This document shows positions 8,154-17,190 of a DNA stretch of 64,000 nt, piece by piece; position 1 is the stretch's first letter; every line of letters starts with the position of its first letter. Source of the DNA: Sphingomonas sp. (GTDB lineage Bacteria > Pseudomonadota > Alphaproteobacteria > Sphingomonadales > Sphingomonadaceae); assembly GCA_017418975.1 (NCBI GenBank), contig JAFOMG010000017.1, positions 682,001-746,000 of the forward strand, read 5' to 3'. The notes under the pieces were generated by a model. The model saw only the letters and a list, made by a program, of their open reading frames with translations, was not told the DNA's origin and made no database searches. Made by a program: the position numbers and the translations under genes.

Positions 8154-9855
8154 GGGTTTCGGCGCTGGCTCCCGGGTGCGTTACCGCTCCCTTATAGGCC
8201 GGGCCGACATTCCGGGAAAAGCGCCACAGCGCGCCGGACTGATAATCGTTCGCGCGCGGTTCCCATTTCGCGCGGCGCTCGGCGAGCACCGCCTCGGGCA
8301 CGTTGAGGTCGACGGTGCCGGCCTCGGCATCGATGCTGATCTCGTCGCCATCCTCGACCAGCGCGATCGGGCCGCCCTCGGCCGCCTCGGGCCCGACATG
8401 GCCGATGCAGAAGCCGCGCGTGCCCCCCGAGAAACGCCCATCGGTGATCAGCGCCACCTTCTCGCCCAGCCCCTGGCCATAGAGCGCCGCGGTGGTCGAC
8501 AGCATCTCGCGCATGCCGGGCCCGCCCTTGGGCCCTTCATAGCGGATGACCACGACCGTCCCCTCCTCGATCGCATTGGCCTCGACCGCGGCAAAGGCGT
8601 CCTCCTCGCGCTCGAACACCTTGGCCGTGCCGGTGAACTGGAGGCGCTTCATCCCCGCGACCTTCACGATCGCGCCCTCGGGCGCCAGCGAGCCGCGCAG
8701 CCCGACCACGCCGCCGGTGGGCGTGATCGGCGTCCTGGCGTCGTAGATCACCTTCTGGTCGGGGTTCCAGGTCACCTGCTCGATATTCTCGCCCAGCGTC
8801 TTCCCCGTCACCGTCGGGCAGTCGAGGTGGAGGAAACCCTCCGCCGCGAGCGTCTTCATCAGCATGTAGATGCCGCCGGCCTCGTGCATGTCGCGGGCGA
8901 CATAGCGGCCGCCCGGCTTCAGATCGGCGATATAGGGCGTGGTCTTGAAGATCTCGGCGACGTCGAACAGGTCGAAATCGATGCCCGCCTCATTGGCCAT
9001 CGCCGGCAGATGGAGCGCGCCGTTGGTCGAGCCGCCGGTCGCCGCGACGATGCGGGCGGCGTTCTCGAACGCCGCGCGGGTGCAGATGTCGCGCGGGCGG
9101 ATATTGCGGGCGATCAGCTCCATCACCTGGCGGCCCGCCGCGATCGCGATCTCCTCGCGCGACTTATAGGGTGCCGGGGCCATGTTGCTGTTCGGCAGCG
9201 ACAGGCCGATCGCCTCGGCGACGCAGGCCATGGTGTTGGCGGTATATTGGCCGCCGCACGCGCCATGCCCCGGGCACGCGGCCTTCTCGATCGCGGTGAC
9301 TTCCGAGAGCGGGCATTTGCCGGCGGCATAGCGGCCGACCACTTCGAACACGTCGATGACGGTGAGGTCGCGCTCCTGGTAGCGGCCCGGCAGGATCGAG
9401 CCGCCATAGACGAAGATCGACGGCACGTTGAGGCGCAGCATCGCCATCATCATGCCGGGGAGCGACTTGTCGCAGCCGGCGAAGGTGACGAGCGCATCAT
9501 AGCAATGGCCGCGGACCGAGAGCTCGACCGAGTCGGCGATGACCTCGCGGCTGACCAGCGAGGACTTCATCCCCTGATGCCCCATGGCGATCCCGTCGGT
9601 CACGGTGATCGTGTTGAAGCGGCGCGGCATGCCGCCGCCCTCGTTCACGCCCTGGCGGCACCAGTCCGCCTGCTGGTCGAGCGTGGTGTTGCACGGCGCG
9701 CTGTCATTGCCGGCCGAGGCGATGCCGACGAACGGCCGGGCGATCTCCTCCTCGGTGAGGCCCATGGCGTAGTAATAGCTGCGGTGCGGCGCGCTCTCGA
9801 CGCCGACCGAAACATAGCGGCTGGGGAGCTTGGACTTGTCGAATCGCTGGGTCAT
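8134..9855 (-). CDS. ilvD: Dihydroxy-acid dehydratase
   Basis: 573 residues. Dehydrates 2,3-dihydroxy-isovalerate and -methylvalerate in valine/isoleucine synthesis. Iron-sulfur ligands expected for the family are present: Cys55 in [10 protein letters not shown], Cys128 in [10 protein letters not shown] and Cys200 in [15 protein letters not shown]. The conserved tail segment with [11 protein letters not shown] is intact. ATG at 9855 was chosen over an in-frame TTG at 9864. Upstream is a perfect inverted repeat (9887-9909) that may be its operator, then about 580 bp of repeats. The gene's stop is overlapped by the lipoprotein gene, starting a leftward four-gene run. Confidence 0.97.
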   Translation of the reverse strand: MTQRFDKSKLPSRYVSVGVESAPHRSYYYAMGLTEEEIARPFVGIASAGNDSAPCNTTLDQQADWCRQGVNEGGGMPRRFNTITVTDGIAMGHQGMKSSLVSREVIADSVELSVRGHCYDALVTFAGCDKSLPGMMMAMLRLNVPSIFVYGGSILPGRYQERDLTVIDVFEVVGRYAAGKCPLSEVTAIEKAACPGHGACGGQYTANTMACVAEAIGLSLPNSNMAPAPYKSREEIAIAAGRQVMELIARNIRPRDICTRAAFENAARIVAATGGSTNGALHLPAMANEAGIDFDLFDVAEIFKTTPYIADLKPGGRYVARDMHEAGGIYMLMKTLAAEGFLHLDCPTVTGKTLGENIEQVTWNPDQKVIYDARTPITPTGGVVGLRGSLAPEGAIVKVAGMKRLQFTGTAKVFEREEDAFAAVEANAIEEGTVVVIRYEGPKGGPGMREMLSTTAALYGQGLGEKVALITDGRFSGGTRGFCIGHVGPEAAEGGPIALVEDGDEISIDAEAGTVDLNVPEAVLAERRAKWEPRANDYQSGALWRFSRNVGPAYKGAVTHPGASAETHVFADI

Positions 9856-9886
9856 GATGCGCAAGCCTATGTCGTGAGATGGCGGT

Positions 9887-9909
9887 TTTACGCAAGACTA
9901 TTGCGTAAA
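9887..9909. promoter_or_regulatory. Perfect 9-bp inverted repeat upstream of ilvD
   Basis: TTTACGCAA, five bases, TTGCGTAAA: a perfect dyad centred 43 bases upstream of the ilvD ATG. It sits in the only AT-richer, non-repeat DNA between ilvD and the repeat cluster, the expected promoter position. It could be an operator or a hairpin in the leader; the regulator is unknown. Confidence 0.55.
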
Positions 9910-9960
9910 CTTTTTATGGCGGGGGTAGAAGTGCGCCTGTGCCCGGCCTCGTCCATCCGC

Positions 9961-10058
9961 CGTCATCCCGACGGAAGTCGGGATCTCCGGCGATGGCGCG
10001 GGGAAAGCGCCGCACGAGATCCCGGCTTTCGCCGGGATGACGGTTTGAGGCCGGGTGG
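9961..10058. repeat. 98-bp palindrome-bearing repeat, left copy
   Basis: Contains the dyad GTCATCCCGACGGAAGTCGG ... GGCTTTCGCCGGGATGAC. Differs by one base from the copy at 10375-10472 in the same orientation. The two copies bracket the large palindromic repeat. Confidence 0.9.
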
Positions 10059-10076
10059 ACCATCTGGGGTCGAAGT

Positions 10077-10363
10077 GCCGGCCCAGGCGCTCGCCTGCGA
10101 ATTTTCGATTTTCACGCGGAGACGCGGAGGCGCGGAGATTTTTGTTCGCGCAGAGGCGCAGGGAGCGCAGAGGGGTTCTGCTCGCGGCGGGCCCGGGCGC
10201 CGCATCAGCGGCAGGAATCGTGGAAACCTTGTGATGAAGGGCGCCCCATGCGCGGCGCCGAACCTCTCTGCGTTCTCTGCGCCTCTGCGCGAACCACCTT
10301 CTTCTCCGCGTCTCCGCGTGAACAAACAACTTTTCGTGCGCATCGCCTGAGATCCCGCCCCGG
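10077..10363. repeat. Large palindromic repeat, copy 2 with flanks
   Basis: Left flank (GCCGGCCCAGGCGCTCGCC, then an AT-rich stretch ending GATTTTCAC), arms beginning at 10111 and ending at 10323, and right flank (AACAAACAACTTTTCGTGCG to the CGCCTGAGATCCCGCCCCGG block). The flanks match those of copy 3 at 28873-29306 in the same direction. The core between the arms is reversed relative to copy 3: here ATTTTTG is near the left arm and CACCTTCTTCT near the right arm. Confidence 0.85.
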
Positions 10364-10374
10364 CACGCCTTCCC

Positions 10375-10472
10375 CGTCATCCCGACGGAAGTCGGGATCT
10401 CCGGCGATGGCGCAGGGAAAGCGCCGCACGAGATCCCGGCTTTCGCCGGGATGACGGTTTGAGGCCGGGTGG
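10375..10472. repeat. 98-bp palindrome-bearing repeat, right copy
   Basis: Direct repeat of 9961-10058 with a single mismatch, including the trailing GTTTGAGGCCGGGTGG. It ends 23 bases before the stop of the amidohydrolase gene. The 640-bp gap between ilvD and that gene consists almost wholly of these repeats; no gene was seen in it. Confidence 0.9.
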
Positions 10473-10495
10473 CGGCTTGCGGCCGGGGTGACGCG

Positions 10496-11197
10496 TTATG
10501 GGCGCAGATGCCCCGCCAGATCCGCCAGCACGCCCGCCCATTCCTCCACTCCGGCATCCTCGCGGATCAGGTCGTTGCGGATCTCGATCGCGGCCGAGGG
10601 GATGCCCTGTCCCTCGGCATGGCGGTTGAGCGTCGCGTTCAGCAGCCGGCCCGAATAGGGCTCGTTGTCGCCGGTGACGAAGCCCCGCCCCTCGAGGAAC
10701 GCCACCGTCGGACGCGCGGCACGGACGTCGCGATTGTAGAGCACGCCGACCTGCCAGGGGCGATCGGTGCCGCCATGCTCCAGACAGGGCGTGAAGCTGT
10801 GGATCGAGAGGATCAGCCTGGGCCGCTGCGCGCGGATGCTCTCGCGCAGGACGCGGTGATAGGGCGCGTGGAAGCGGGCGATGCGCGCGGCCTTGTCCAC
10901 CGTCTCGTTGCCGGGGATCAAATGGCCGTCGCTCCGGTGCGGGATCAGGCCGACATGATCGGGCTCGCGGTGGAGATCGATCACCAGCCGCGAGACGGTG
11001 GCGAGGATCGCCGGGCAGCCGAGCCGCGCCGCCAGCGCGCGGGTGACGGCGGCGGCGCCGATATCGATGGCGATATGCTTGTCGAGCAGCGCGGGATCGA
11101 TGCCGAGATCGATGTCGGCCGGCACGGCGTTGGAGGCATGGTCGCACAGGAGGAGAATGTCGCGCGCGGCACCCTCGAGGATCTCCGCGGCGCTCAC
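10496..11197 (-). CDS. N-formylglutamate amidohydrolase family protein
   Basis: 233 residues. Family members hydrolyse N-formyl-glutamate to glutamate and formate (histidine degradation), but here no hut genes are near, so the substrate may differ. Signature segments: LLLCDHASNAVP near the N-terminus, VSRLVIDLHREP, HAPYHRVL and LILSIHSFTPCLEHGG, with the His/Asp/Glu residues expected for a zinc amidohydrolase. The start is GTG at 11197, overlapping the stop of the crotonase gene (GTGA), so the two are one transcript. Confidence 0.85.
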   Translation of the reverse strand: MSAAEILEGAARDILLLCDHASNAVPADIDLGIDPALLDKHIAIDIGAAAVTRALAARLGCPAILATVSRLVIDLHREPDHVGLIPHRSDGHLIPGNETVDKAARIARFHAPYHRVLRESIRAQRPRLILSIHSFTPCLEHGGTDRPWQVGVLYNRDVRAARPTVAFLEGRGFVTGDNEPYSGRLLNATLNRHAEGQGIPSAAIEIRNDLIREDAGVEEWAGVLADLAGHLRP

Positions 11198-11916
11198 CAG
11201 GCCGGGCTCCGGCGCGCGCGGAAGGCGGCGAGGCCCTCGGCGAATTCGGCGCCGCCGAACGCGTCCTCGAAGCCCTGGTCGGTCCGCTCCCCGCCCAGGG
11301 TGCGCTTGAGCAGGCGGATCGCCTCCGGCGCGTTGCCGGCGATCGCGCTCGCCATGGCGGTGGCGGTGTCGATCGCCTTGCGGGTCTTCAGCTCGACCAG
11401 GCCGATCTTGTGCACCTCGTCGGGACGGAGCTTGTCGCCGGTGAAGAGCAGCAGCGCGGCCATGCCCCGCCCCAGCTGCGCCTCCAGCCGGGCGACGTCC
11501 TCGCGCGGATAGCCGAGGCCGAGCCGCGCGGGCGTGATCGCGAACTCGGCCTGGGCGCCGGCGATGCGGATATCGGCGGCGAGGATCAGCGCCACCGCCG
11601 CGCCGAAACAGCCGCCGTCGATCGCGGCGATCACCGGCATGGGCAGCGCGGCGATCGCCTCGATCCCCTCGCGCATGGCTTCACGGAAGCGGGTGCGGAG
11701 CGCCGGATCGGCCTGGAGCCGCTCGAACTCGCGGACATCGGCGCCGGCGGAGAAGATGCCGGGCACGTCGGACCTGAGGATCACGGCGCGGGCATCGCCC
11801 ACGTCGCGCGCGGCGGCGGCGAGCGCCTGCCAGGCGGCGGTGGGGAGCGCGTTCTTCGCCTCGGGCCTGGCGAGCGCGATGGTGGCGACATGGCCGTTGC
11901 GGGTGAGATGGATCAT
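11194..11916 (-). CDS. Enoyl-CoA hydratase/isomerase (crotonase) family protein lacking both catalytic glutamates
   Basis: 240 residues with the crotonase fold. The CoA/oxyanion segment FSAGADVREF and the second oxyanion stretch DGGCFGAAVALILAADIRIA are clear. Compared with classical enoyl-CoA hydratase (Glu144 and Glu164 of the rat enzyme), the equivalent positions here are Ala109 and Pro129, so ordinary hydration is unlikely. It may be an isomerase, hydrolase or other crotonase activity. ATG at 11916. Overlaps the N-formylglutamate amidohydrolase gene by 4 bp. Confidence 0.85.
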   Translation of the reverse strand: MIHLTRNGHVATIALARPEAKNALPTAAWQALAAAARDVGDARAVILRSDVPGIFSAGADVREFERLQADPALRTRFREAMREGIEAIAALPMPVIAAIDGGCFGAAVALILAADIRIAGAQAEFAITPARLGLGYPREDVARLEAQLGRGMAALLLFTGDKLRPDEVHKIGLVELKTRKAIDTATAMASAIAGNAPEAIRLLKRTLGGERTDQGFEDAFGGAEFAEGLAAFRARRSPAW

Positions 11917-12300
11917 GGGGCGGATCGGCCCGAACGGGGCGCCGCTGTCAAGGGCCGGGTGCGCCGGATGGGGCGGGCTTTCGCCCGCGCCACCGACAGA
12001 CGTTCTGCTCCCGGCAGTCGATCCGCTGAGGAAAGCATAGGCCGGAAAGGGGAAAGGCCGGGTTTGCGAGCATGGTTAATGTGGAGGGCGCCGCGCCCGG
12101 ACCGGGAGCCACGCCCCTGAAACCATCCCGTAATCTGAAACCACCCCGTCATCTGAAACCATTTCCGTCCTCCCCGTACAGGCGGGGATCCAGGATAATA
12201 TGGGGCAATCGATGCAATCGCGCGCGGGGATGACGGAGGAAGGGGAGGATGGAGGAAAGGGACTTGTCCGGGCGAGCAGGCGCCAAACAAACCCGGGGAA
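11917..12300. other. Gene-free interval with short tandem repeats
   Basis: 384 bp upstream of the crotonase gene and downstream of ispE. Holds three degenerate copies of CTGAAACCAYCCCG around 12117-12165. Next to them is a palindromic element (GGCGGGGATCCAGG at about 12181, with CGCGGGGATGACGG near 12224). The crotonase promoter should lie in the first 100 bases, but none stands out. No open frame looks coding. Confidence 0.6.
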
Positions 12301-13101
12301 TCAAGTCAATCGCGTAGGCAGCAGCCACCAGCCCCGGCCGGACAGCGCCGCCGCCGCCGCGTCGCGGCTCGCCTCGCTTTCGAACAGCGCGAAGCAGGTC
12401 GCGCCCGAGCCGGACATCCGCACCAGCCCCGCCCCCGGTTGCGCGGCGAGCATGTCCAGCACCGCGTCGATCACCGGCGCGATGGCGCGGGCCGGCGGCT
12501 CGAGGTCGTTGCGGCCCGCGCGCGGATCCGCCGGAAGCGGCCCATGGTCCAGGCCGTCCCAGCGGCGGAACACCTCGGCGGTGGAGACGGCGACGCCCGG
12601 ATTGACCAGCAGCACCGGCGTGCCCGGCAGGCCGGCGACCGGCTCCAGCCGCTCGCCCCTGCCCCGCCCGATCGCGGTGCGGCTGAGCAGGCAGGCGGGA
12701 ACGTCCGAGCCGAGCGCGGCGGCGATGGGGAACATCGCCTCCACCGATACGCCGTGCAGCCGCCCGAGCGCCCGCAGCGTCGCCGCCGCATCGGCCGAGC
12801 CGCCGCCGATGCCCGAGGCGACGGGCAGGCGCTTGTCGAGGGTGATCGCGTGCGCGCCATGGCCGAATTCGCGGGCGAATTCCGCGGCCGCGCGCGTGAC
12901 GAGATTGTCGCTCTCCCCGTCCAGCGCCGCGGCGAAGGGGCCGGTGAGCGTGAAGCTGTCCGCCCCCGCACGCGCGACGCCGACGATGTCGCCATGCTCG
13001 ACAAAGGCGAACAGCGTCTCCAGCTCGTGATAGCCATCGGGCCGCCGCGCGCGGACGTGCAGCGCCAGGTTCAGCTTGGCCCGCGCCGTCTCGACGATCA
13101 T
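12301..13101 (-). CDS. ispE: 4-diphosphocytidyl-2-C-methyl-D-erythritol kinase
   Basis: 266 residues. ATP-dependent kinase of the MEP isoprenoid pathway. GHMP-kinase motifs: N-terminal AKLNLALHVRARRPDGYHEL, the glycine-rich ATP loop PVASGIGGGSADAAATLR and the C-terminal MSGSGATCFALF. The ATG at 13101 overlaps the TPR gene stop (ATGA). The frame remains open far upstream, but that part is the shadow of the TPR gene. Confidence 0.96.
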   Translation of the reverse strand: MIVETARAKLNLALHVRARRPDGYHELETLFAFVEHGDIVGVARAGADSFTLTGPFAAALDGESDNLVTRAAAEFAREFGHGAHAITLDKRLPVASGIGGGSADAAATLRALGRLHGVSVEAMFPIAAALGSDVPACLLSRTAIGRGRGERLEPVAGLPGTPVLLVNPGVAVSTAEVFRRWDGLDHGPLPADPRAGRNDLEPPARAIAPVIDAVLDMLAAQPGAGLVRMSGSGATCFALFESEASRDAAAAALSGRGWWLLPTRLT

Positions 13102-14690
13102 TGCGCCAGGCCGTCGGCGAGCTTGGCCTTGAGCCGGGCGAGGTCGCCCGGGTCGGCGGTGACTTCGGCGGCGCGCCAGGCATAGCGGGCCTCCACCCGG
13201 CGGCCGAGCCGCCAATAGGCGTCGCCCAGATGCTCGTTGGCGCGAGCGCCGCCCGGATCGGCGCGGACGGCCGCCTCGAGCAGCGGCACCGCCTTGGCCA
13301 GCTGGCCATCGGCATAATAGGCGCGGCCGAGCGCGTCGGTGATCTCGGGGTCGTCGGGCTTCAGCTTGCTGGCGCGCTCGAGCAGGGCCTGGGCCGCGGG
13401 CAGGTCGGCGCCGCGCTCGACCTGGGCATTGGCGAGCCAGGTCAGCGCCTGGGGCTCGTCGGGCGCGAGCTGGACGGCGCGCTGGAGCTCGGGCAGCGCC
13501 GCGTCCCAGCGGCCGGCACGGTCGAGCGCGGCGCCGCGCAGGTAATGGAGCTCCCAGCCGCCATCGCCGCCCGCCCTGGCGAGCGCCCGGGCGAAGACGT
13601 CGGCCGCCTCGCCATAGCGCTCGATCTGGACCAGCAGCTCGCCATAGTCGCGGATCTCCTGCGCGGTCGCCCCTTCCGGCGCGGCCAGCGCCCGGGCGTC
13701 CGCGAGCGCCTCGGGCAAGCGGCCGGCGCGGCGGAGCGCGGCGACCCGGCCGGCGGCGGCGCCGCGCGCGAACGGGCCGTCGGGGCGGATCGCGGCCAGC
13801 GTCGTCAGCGCCAGGTCGGTCGCGTCGCTGCGCGACAGGGCATCGGCGAGCCGCAGCCGCGCCCGCTCCTCCTGCGGATCGAGCAGCAGCGCCGCGCGGG
13901 CGAGCACGATCGAGAGCGGGGCGATGTCCTCGCTGCCCAGGTCGCCGGCAAGGCTGAGGAAGACGTGCGCGGCGCCGAAGGCAGCATCGGGCCGGCCGGC
14001 CTTCGCTTCGCGCTGGCGCCACGCCCGGGACGCGCCGGCAAGGTCGCCCAGGACGAAATCCGCCTTGTCGCCCCTGCCGGCGCGGAGCAGCGCGATGCCG
14101 GCATCGATGCGCCGGTCGGACGCATCCTCGGCCCCGCGCGCGGCGGCGAGCGCGAACAGGCCCTGATCGGCCTTGCCCGACGCGATCAGCAGCAGCGCGC
14201 GATTGCGATCGGCGAAGCGGGAGGCAAGCGCATTGCCGCGCGCGGTGTCGAGCAGCGGCAGCGGATCCTGGCCGCGATCGAGCGCGAGCCAGGCGCCGAG
14301 CACGGGCACCATGAAGTCGAGCTGCGCGCGCGACAGCCGCTCCAGCGCCTTTTCGGCGCCGAGCCGGTCCTTGCCGTGCAGCGCGACGGCGAAGGCGAGC
14401 AGGTCGGCGTCCGGCGGCGCGGTGCCCGCCTTGGCCAGCACGGCGGCGGCGCGGGTGGCCAGGGCGAAGTCGCCGGCCGCCAGCCCCTGGCGATAGGCGC
14501 GCATCGCCAGCACCGGATCGCCGGGCACCGCGGCAAGCGCGCGGGCATAGCCGGCGGCGGCAAGCACGGGCTCCCCCGCCGCGTCGGCGGCGCGCGCCCG
14601 GGCATAGTCGCGCAGCTCGTCCTGCGGCACGGCCCGCTGCGCCGCCGCCGGCAGCGCCGCCAGCAGCGCCGCCAGCAGCGCGAGCGCCAG
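13098..14690 (-). CDS. Secreted TPR-repeat protein
   Basis: About 530 residues of tetratricopeptide-like helical repeats, following a signal peptide (LALALLAALLAALPAAAQ). The last 250 residues hold the best repeats (AAVRADPGGARANEHLGDAYWRLG and similar units). Start is uncertain: no ATG, GTG or TTG lies near the signal peptide. The first codon after the ETF-QO stop is CTG at 14690, used here. An ATG at 14849 would add 53 poor residues inside ETF-QO. The gene is sandwiched between ETF-QO (1 base away) and ispE (ATGA overlap), an operon-like run. Likely periplasmic protein-protein scaffold; role unknown. Confidence 0.8.
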   Translation of the reverse strand: MALALLAALLAALPAAAQRAVPQDELRDYARARAADAAGEPVLAAAGYARALAAVPGDPVLAMRAYRQGLAAGDFALATRAAAVLAKAGTAPPDADLLAFAVALHGKDRLGAEKALERLSRAQLDFMVPVLGAWLALDRGQDPLPLLDTARGNALASRFADRNRALLLIASGKADQGLFALAAARGAEDASDRRIDAGIALLRAGRGDKADFVLGDLAGASRAWRQREAKAGRPDAAFGAAHVFLSLAGDLGSEDIAPLSIVLARAALLLDPQEERARLRLADALSRSDATDLALTTLAAIRPDGPFARGAAAGRVAALRRAGRLPEALADARALAAPEGATAQEIRDYGELLVQIERYGEAADVFARALARAGGDGGWELHYLRGAALDRAGRWDAALPELQRAVQLAPDEPQALTWLANAQVERGADLPAAQALLERASKLKPDDPEITDALGRAYYADGQLAKAVPLLEAAVRADPGGARANEHLGDAYWRLGRRVEARYAWRAAEVTADPGDLARLKAKLADGLAQ

Positions 14691-14691
14691 G

Positions 14692-16344
14692 CTACATGTT
14701 CGGATAATTGGGGCCGCCCCCGCCTTCGGGGACCACCCAGTTGATGTTCTGGGTGGGATCCTTGATGTCGCACGTCTTGCAGTGGACGCAATTCTGCGCG
14801 TTGATCTGGAAGCGCAGATCGTCGCCCTCGCCGACAACTTCGTACACACCCGCCGGACAGTAGCGCTGCGCCGGCTCGGCGTACACCGGAAGATTGTAGC
14901 CGATCGGGATTTCCGGATCCTTCAGCGTCAGATGGACCGGCTGGTCCTCCTCATGATTGGTGTTCGAGAGGAACACCGAGGTGAGACGATCGAAGGTGAG
15001 CACATTGTCGGGCTTGGGATAGTCGATCTTCGGCGCCACCGAAGCGTGCCACATCCCCTCATTGTCGGGCTTGTGCTTCATGGTGAAGGGCCAGCGCAGG
15101 CCGAGCAGCTCCATCCACATCGCCGCGCCGGCGAGGAGCGTGCCCCAGGTGTCGCCGAACTTCTTGACCAAGGGCGCCACGTTGCGGACGCCGCGCAGCT
15201 CCTTGTAGACCCAGCTCCGCGCATAGGCCTCGGGATAGGCGGCCAGCTCGTCCGCCTCGCGGCCGGCGCCGACCGCGGCAAAGGCCGCCTCCGCCGCCAT
15301 CATGCCGCTCTTCATCGAGGTGTGCGTGCCCTTGATGCGCGGCACGTTGAGGAACCCCGCCGCGTCGCCGATCAGCGCGGCGCCGGGCGCGACCAGCTTC
15401 GGCACCGACTGGAAGCCGCCGTCCGAGATGGCGCGGGCACCATAGGAGACGCGCTTGCCGCCCTTCAGGATCGCCGCGATCTCCGGATGGGTCTTCCAGC
15501 GCTGCATCTCCTGGAACGGAGACAGATACGGGTTCTTGTAGTTGAGCCAGGTGACGAAGCCGAGCGCGACCTGCCCGTCCGCCTGGTGATAGAGGAAGCC
15601 GCCGCCATTGGCGCCGTCGGTGAGCGGCCAGCCCTGGGTGTGGATCACCCGGCCCGGCGCGTGATTGGCGGGATCGATGTCCCACAGCTCCTTGATGCCG
15701 ATGCCGTAGATCTGCGGCTGGCTGTCCGCGTCGAGCGCGAAGTTGCGGATCAGCTGCTTGGTCAGGTGCCCGCGGCATCCCTCGGCGAAGAAGGTGTATT
15801 TGGCGTGCAGCTCGAGGCCCGGCTGATAGTCCGGCTTGTGCTCGCCGTCGCGCGCCACGCCCATGTCGCCGGTGGCGACGCCCTTCACGCTGCCATTGTC
15901 GTGATAGAGGATCTCGGCCGCGGCGAAGCCCGGGAAGATCTCGACGCCCATTTCCTGCGCCTTGTCGGCCAGCCAGCGGCAGAGATTGCCGAGCGAGCCG
16001 GTATAGGTGCCCTTGTTGTGCAGGAACGGCGGGGTGATGAACTCGGGAAAGCCCGACTTGCCCTTCTCGCTGAGCACCCAATGGTGATTCTCGGTCACCG
16101 GCGTCCGCGCCAGCGGGCAGCCATCGTCGCGCCAGGTCGGCAGCAGCTCGTCGAGCGCCCTGGGATCGATCACCGCGCCGGAGAGGATATGGGCGCCCAC
16201 CTCCGAGCCCTTTTCGAGGATGCAGACCGAAAGCTCGCTGCCCGCTTCCCCGGCCAGCTGCTTCAGCCGGATCGCCGCCGAAAGGCCCGCGGGGCCCGCG
16301 CCGACGATCACGACGTCATAGGGCATCGACTCCCGTTCGCTCAT
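14692..16344 (-). CDS. etfD: Electron transfer flavoprotein-ubiquinone oxidoreductase
   Basis: 550 residues, the standard length. Passes electrons from reduced ETF (fatty-acid and amino-acid oxidation) to ubiquinone at the inner membrane. N-terminal FAD fold YDVVIVGAGPAGLSAAIRL; the ubiquinone/FAD middle region; a C-terminal 4Fe-4S module with Cys in RYCPAGVYE and NCVHCKTCDIKDPTQNINW; ends PEGGGGPNYPNM. ATG at 16344 has AGGA seven bases upstream; an adjacent ATG at 16347 is possible. Divergent from the UDG-like gene with a 127-bp gap. Confidence 0.96.
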   Translation of the reverse strand: MSERESMPYDVVIVGAGPAGLSAAIRLKQLAGEAGSELSVCILEKGSEVGAHILSGAVIDPRALDELLPTWRDDGCPLARTPVTENHHWVLSEKGKSGFPEFITPPFLHNKGTYTGSLGNLCRWLADKAQEMGVEIFPGFAAAEILYHDNGSVKGVATGDMGVARDGEHKPDYQPGLELHAKYTFFAEGCRGHLTKQLIRNFALDADSQPQIYGIGIKELWDIDPANHAPGRVIHTQGWPLTDGANGGGFLYHQADGQVALGFVTWLNYKNPYLSPFQEMQRWKTHPEIAAILKGGKRVSYGARAISDGGFQSVPKLVAPGAALIGDAAGFLNVPRIKGTHTSMKSGMMAAEAAFAAVGAGREADELAAYPEAYARSWVYKELRGVRNVAPLVKKFGDTWGTLLAGAAMWMELLGLRWPFTMKHKPDNEGMWHASVAPKIDYPKPDNVLTFDRLTSVFLSNTNHEEDQPVHLTLKDPEIPIGYNLPVYAEPAQRYCPAGVYEVVGEGDDLRFQINAQNCVHCKTCDIKDPTQNINWVVPEGGGGPNYPNM

Positions 16345-16471
16345 CATCCCATCCTTCTTAATCTTGGCCTGGCGCCCGCCGCTTCGCTTGTCGTCGCATG
16401 CTGGCAACGTCCTGTCCCTTGGTCGATGAAGGCAGATTGACCCGCCCGTCAAGGCATGACTCTTAGGCAGC

Positions 16472-17188
16472 GTGGGAGGCGAGTACACAGCGGATTGGGG
16501 GCGTACCCTGGCGAGCGCGCTCGAATGGTGGCGCGACGCGGGGGTCGAAACCCTTCAGGAGGACGAGGCTCGCGACTGGCTCGCGCGGCCCGCGCCGGTG
16601 CAGCCGGCACAGGCTGCCGTAACGTCGCCCCAGCCCGAAAGCCTGCCCGATACGCTCGCCGCCTTCACGGCCTGGCGCACCGGCGAGACGGTTCCCGAGG
16701 CCGCCTGGCTGACTCCGCGGATCGGCCCCGGCGGCCCCGCCGACGCGGCGCTCGTGGTGCTTACCGACATGCCCGAAAGCGACGATCAGGACGCGCTCCT
16801 GGCCGATGGCGCGGCCGGCAAGCTGTTCTCGCGCATGCTCACCGCCGCCGGAGTCGCGCGCGATTCGGTCTATTTCCTCTCGCTCGCCGTCGCCCGCCCG
16901 CTGGCCGGCCGGATCCCGCCGGACCAGGAAGGCCGGCTGATCGAGATCGCCAGGCACCATTTGAAGCTGCTCCAGCCCGCCCGGCTGCTGATCCTGGGCC
17001 AGGCGGCGAGCCGTGTCGTGGCCGAGGCGGACGACGCCGCGCCGGCCAATGGTTTAGTCGATGTTAACCATTTCGGCGGAAAAACACAGGCAGTGGCGAG
17101 CCTGCACCCGCGCTTCCTGCTGGAGCGCCCCGCCGCCAAAAGCGAAGCCTGGAAGCACCTGCTGCTGTTGACCCGGGGGAGCCTGTGA
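16472..17188 (+). CDS. Uracil-DNA glycosylase superfamily protein without iron-sulfur cysteines
   Basis: 238 residues. The C-terminal 150 resemble family 4/5 UDGs: VYFLSLAVARPLAGR (counterpart of the xRPPxNR segment), LLQPARLLILGQAASR and SLHPRFLLERPAAKSEAW (HPS-like motif). The protein contains no cysteine at all, so it cannot hold the 4Fe-4S cluster of family 4. The N-terminal GEAPG/PFVG water-activating motif is degenerate (LTDMPESDDQDALLADG). The first 70 residues are a Pro/Ala-rich extension. Start taken at GTG 16472; no ATG is available. Activity on uracil is doubtful. The next gene starts inside its stop region. Confidence 0.8.
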   Translation: MGGEYTADWGRTLASALEWWRDAGVETLQEDEARDWLARPAPVQPAQAAVTSPQPESLPDTLAAFTAWRTGETVPEAAWLTPRIGPGGPADAALVVLTDMPESDDQDALLADGAAGKLFSRMLTAAGVARDSVYFLSLAVARPLAGRIPPDQEGRLIEIARHHLKLLQPARLLILGQAASRVVAEADDAAPANGLVDVNHFGGKTQAVASLHPRFLLERPAAKSEAWKHLLLLTRGSL

Positions 17189-17190
17189 CC

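Noticed and set aside
9961..10472. CRISPR-like array
   Set aside because: Only two 98-bp repeats, 316 bases apart and internally palindromic, with another repeat family between; no regular spacers and no cas genes.
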